From: Terriglobales bacterium
Lineage (GTDB): Bacteria > Acidobacteriota > Terriglobia > Terriglobales > Acidobacteriaceae
Direction: 5' to 3'
Assembly (NCBI GenBank): GCA_035651655.1
Contig: DASRFG010000011.1
Span: 17,234-81,233, forward strand
DNA: 64,000 nt
Made by a program: the position numbers and the translations under genes. The notes under the pieces are model-generated. The model did not search any database. It saw only the letters and a program-made list of their open reading frames with translations, and had not been told where the DNA came from. Shown here one piece after another: positions 62,151 to 64,000 of this stretch; the first letter of the stretch is position 1, and every line of letters begins with the position of its first letter.

Positions 62151-63878
62151 ATGAAATCCAACGGAAACGCGGCCAAGAAAACCGGCGCTGAAATCCTCTG
62201 GAAGTCTCTGGAACGCGAAGGCGTCAAAGAAGTTTTCGGCTATCCTGGCGGCGCCATCCTCCCCGCCTACGACGCGCTGCGCCATAGCTCCATTCACCAC
62301 ATCCTGGTTCGCCATGAGCAAGGCGCCACTCACATGGCCGACGGCTACGCGCGCGCCTCGGGCGGAGTGGGCGTGGCCATCGCTACCTCCGGTCCCGGCG
62401 CCACCAACATGGTGACCGGCATCGCCACTGCCATGATGGATTCTTCCCCCATCGTCTGCATCACCGGACAAGTCGGCAGTAAGCTGATCGGCTCAGACGC
62501 TTTTCAGGAGACCGACATCACCGGTATCACCCTCCCCATCACCAAGCATAATTACCTGGTTACTCATCCCGAAGAAGTCGCTCGCACCGTGCGCGAGGCT
62601 TTTTACATCGCGCGCTCCGGCCGGCCTGGCCCGGTTTTAATTGACATCACCAAAGATGCGCAGCAGTCCTCTTGCGAATTCGATTGGGAGGGCGCGGCGC
62701 CCCAGTTGCCCGGTTATCGTCCCGATCTCTCGCCCAGCGACGACGAGTATGCGCATGCCATGGAGCTGATTCACAAATCCAAGCGCCCGGTGATTCTCGC
62801 GGGTCACGGCATTCTGGTCTCCCATGCCATGGACGAGCTGCTCACCCTCGCCGACCGCGCCGAAATCCCGGTTGCCCTTACGCTCCTCGGACTTGGCGCC
62901 TTTCCCGCCTCCCATCCGCTGAACCTCGGCATGATGGGCATGCACGGCGAGGCGTGGGTGAACGAGGCCATCCAGGAAGCCGACCTGCTCATCGCGCTCG
63001 GGATGCGGTTCGACGATCGGGTCACCGGCAACCTGAAGACCTACGCGCGGTCCGCGCGGAAGATTCACGTCGACATCGATCGCGCGGAGCTGAACAAGAA
63101 CGTCCGCGTCGACGTCGCCATCGCCAAGGATCTCTGCGCCGCCCTCGACGAATGGCTGCCGCAGGTAACTCCTGGCGACCGCAGCGCCTGGCTGGCGCGC
63201 ATCCACGAGCTCAAGGGCGACTCCGCGGTCCGCGACATCCAGAATCTGCCCGACGACGGCCACCTCTATGCCGCACACGTGATCAACGATTTGTGGCGGC
63301 TGACCGGCGGCAACGCGCTGATCGTCAGCGACGTCGGGCAGCACCAGATGTGGGAGGCGCAGTACTACAAGCACGATCACCCGCGGCGGCTCATCACCTC
63401 CGGCGGCCTCGGCACCATGGGCTTTGCCCTGCCGGCCGCGGTCGGCGCGAAGATCGCGCGTCCCGACGCGGAGATCTGGGTCGTCGCCGGCGACGGCGGC
63501 TTCCAGATGACGATGCCGGAACTGGCGACCATGGTGCAGGAAAACCTGAAGATCAATATCGCGATCATCAACAACGGCTATCTCGGCATGGTCCGGCAGT
63601 GGCAGGAATTCTTCTACGACCGGCGCTATGCGGCGACGCCGATCACCGGACCCGACTTCCGCAAGCTGGCGGAGGCGTTCGGCGTCGATGCGGCGACCGT
63701 GCGGACGCGCGCCGAGGTGGCCGACGCGGTGGCCGCGGCGCGGCGCTCGCCGCGCGCCGCCCTGATCGATTTCCAGGTGGAGCAGGAAGACTCGGTGTAC
63801 CCGATGGTGCCGGCGGGCGCGGATCTCCACAAGATGATCAGGCGGCCGTCGCCGATCGTCGAGACCGCGGCCGACTGA
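62151..63878 (+). CDS. ilvB: acetolactate synthase, large subunit
   Basis: Thiamine-diphosphate enzyme of branched-chain amino acid synthesis, 575 residues from the ATG at 62151; the 24 codons before it lie in hairpin repeats and are not conserved. ThDP-binding Glu is E56 (RHEQGATHMADGYA). FAD-domain text GMHGEAWVNEAIQEADLLIALGMRFDDRVTG and the GDGGF-to-NN cofactor motif (AGDGGFQMTMPEL to IINNGYLGMVRQW) are intact. Third-base GC rises sharply after about 62900, so the last 970 bases look unlike the rest of the window although the frame is unbroken. The regulatory subunit gene starts 37 bases after the stop. Confidence 0.95.
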   Translation: MKSNGNAAKKTGAEILWKSLEREGVKEVFGYPGGAILPAYDALRHSSIHHILVRHEQGATHMADGYARASGGVGVAIATSGPGATNMVTGIATAMMDSSPIVCITGQVGSKLIGSDAFQETDITGITLPITKHNYLVTHPEEVARTVREAFYIARSGRPGPVLIDITKDAQQSSCEFDWEGAAPQLPGYRPDLSPSDDEYAHAMELIHKSKRPVILAGHGILVSHAMDELLTLADRAEIPVALTLLGLGAFPASHPLNLGMMGMHGEAWVNEAIQEADLLIALGMRFDDRVTGNLKTYARSARKIHVDIDRAELNKNVRVDVAIAKDLCAALDEWLPQVTPGDRSAWLARIHELKGDSAVRDIQNLPDDGHLYAAHVINDLWRLTGGNALIVSDVGQHQMWEAQYYKHDHPRRLITSGGLGTMGFALPAAVGAKIARPDAEIWVVAGDGGFQMTMPELATMVQENLKINIAIINNGYLGMVRQWQEFFYDRRYAATPITGPDFRKLAEAFGVDAATVRTRAEVADAVAAARRSPRAALIDFQVEQEDSVYPMVPAGADLHKMIRRPSPIVETAAD

Positions 63879-63915
63879 TGACCGACGGCATGCCACGCGG
63901 GGAAGGGGAGCACGT

Positions 63916-64000
63916 GTGATCCATACATTCGCGGTTTACGTCGAGGACAAGCCGGGCGTGCTGAACCGGGTGGCGTCGCTCTTCCGGCGCCGCGCGTTCA
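63916..64000 (+). CDS. ilvN: acetolactate synthase small subunit, N-terminal fragment (cut by window edge)
   Basis: The first 28 codons read VIHTFAVYVEDKPGVLNRVA (GTG start) then SLFRRRAF, the opening of the ACT domain of the ALS regulatory subunit, which confers valine feedback control. An AAGGGGAG site lies 5 bases upstream. A 13-codon frame (ATG at 63878, sharing the ilvB stop, TGA at 63917-63919) bridges the gap and overlaps this start, which could allow ribosome handover. The composition is very GC-rich, like the end of ilvB. Confidence 0.85.
   Translation, partial: MIHTFAVYVEDKPGVLNRVASLFRRRAF

Noticed and set aside
62637..63896. 419-codon open frame on the minus strand opposite ilvB
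   Set aside because: It is a shadow of the GC-rich ilvB region; the translation is low-complexity Arg/His/Asp/Gly sequence without family similarity.

Overview
The window looks like a chromosomal segment of an Acidobacteriota bacterium (Koribacter/Terriglobia-like). This is inferred from gene content: three Oar-type TonB-dependent receptors with an N-terminal carboxypeptidase-regulatory domain, an Ig/PQQ-propeller lipoprotein, a HAF-repeat protein, a DUF5996 protein, TPR-fused sulfatase-like enzymes, and moderately high GC with dense genes on both strands. No rRNA, tRNA, CRISPR array, phage or insertion sequence was recognised. No species assignment is possible from the sequence alone.

Layout. 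1-3.1 kb: the end of a gamma-glutamyltransferase gene, then a two-subunit molybdenum hydroxylase (IorA/IorB-like). 3.1-5.4 kb: a secreted Ig/PQQ-propeller lipoprotein. 5.6-8.3 kb: a PAS/degenerate-GGDEF gene followed by motA and motB; motB carries a one-base frameshift. 8.5-12.4 kb: a small basic repeat protein, an SDR dehydrogenase and TonB receptor 1. 12.6-18.1 kb: a pyrimidine/hydantoin catabolic cluster with dihydropyrimidinase, LLM flavoenzyme, EthD protein, NCS1 permease and carbamoyl-amide hydrolase. 18.2-29.3 kb: TonB receptor 2 divergent from a response regulator/histidine kinase pair, followed by a TolC-adaptor-RND efflux operon; nearly identical CTTAA-type operators lie upstream of the receptor/regulator and of the efflux operon. 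29.5-33.9 kb: a class C beta-lactamase-like hydrolase, a galactose-oxidase-like copper radical oxidase and a HAF-repeat protein.

33.9-45.2 kb is an envelope-stress island: a CpxR/BaeR-type regulator and kinase with an MdtABC-like efflux system, a divergent Spy/CpxP-like periplasmic protein, two tiny overlapping genes (one a single-span membrane protein), repeated phased GTAAA boxes, and a predicted three-way-junction RNA or structured element. The boxes suggest that one regulator serves the whole island. 45.2-56.3 kb: DUF5996 protein, HSL-type esterase, TonB receptor 3, two tandem sulfatase-fold/TPR proteins that have Thr where sulfatases have Cys, and a type I phosphodiesterase-like protein. 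A pair of 63-bp hairpin repeats precedes a 1203-residue GH13-like enzyme. 60.3-64 kb: branched-chain amino acid genes ilvD, ilvB and the start of ilvN. Base composition jumps sharply inside ilvB near 62.9 kb, so the last kilobase may come from another genome (assembly chimera) or from recombination.

The most interesting parts are the 43.5-45.2 kb regulatory island, the shared operators around the 20.9-23.3 kb two-component system, and the pyrimidine cluster, where a flavin LLM enzyme occurs without a recognisable dihydropyrimidine dehydrogenase.
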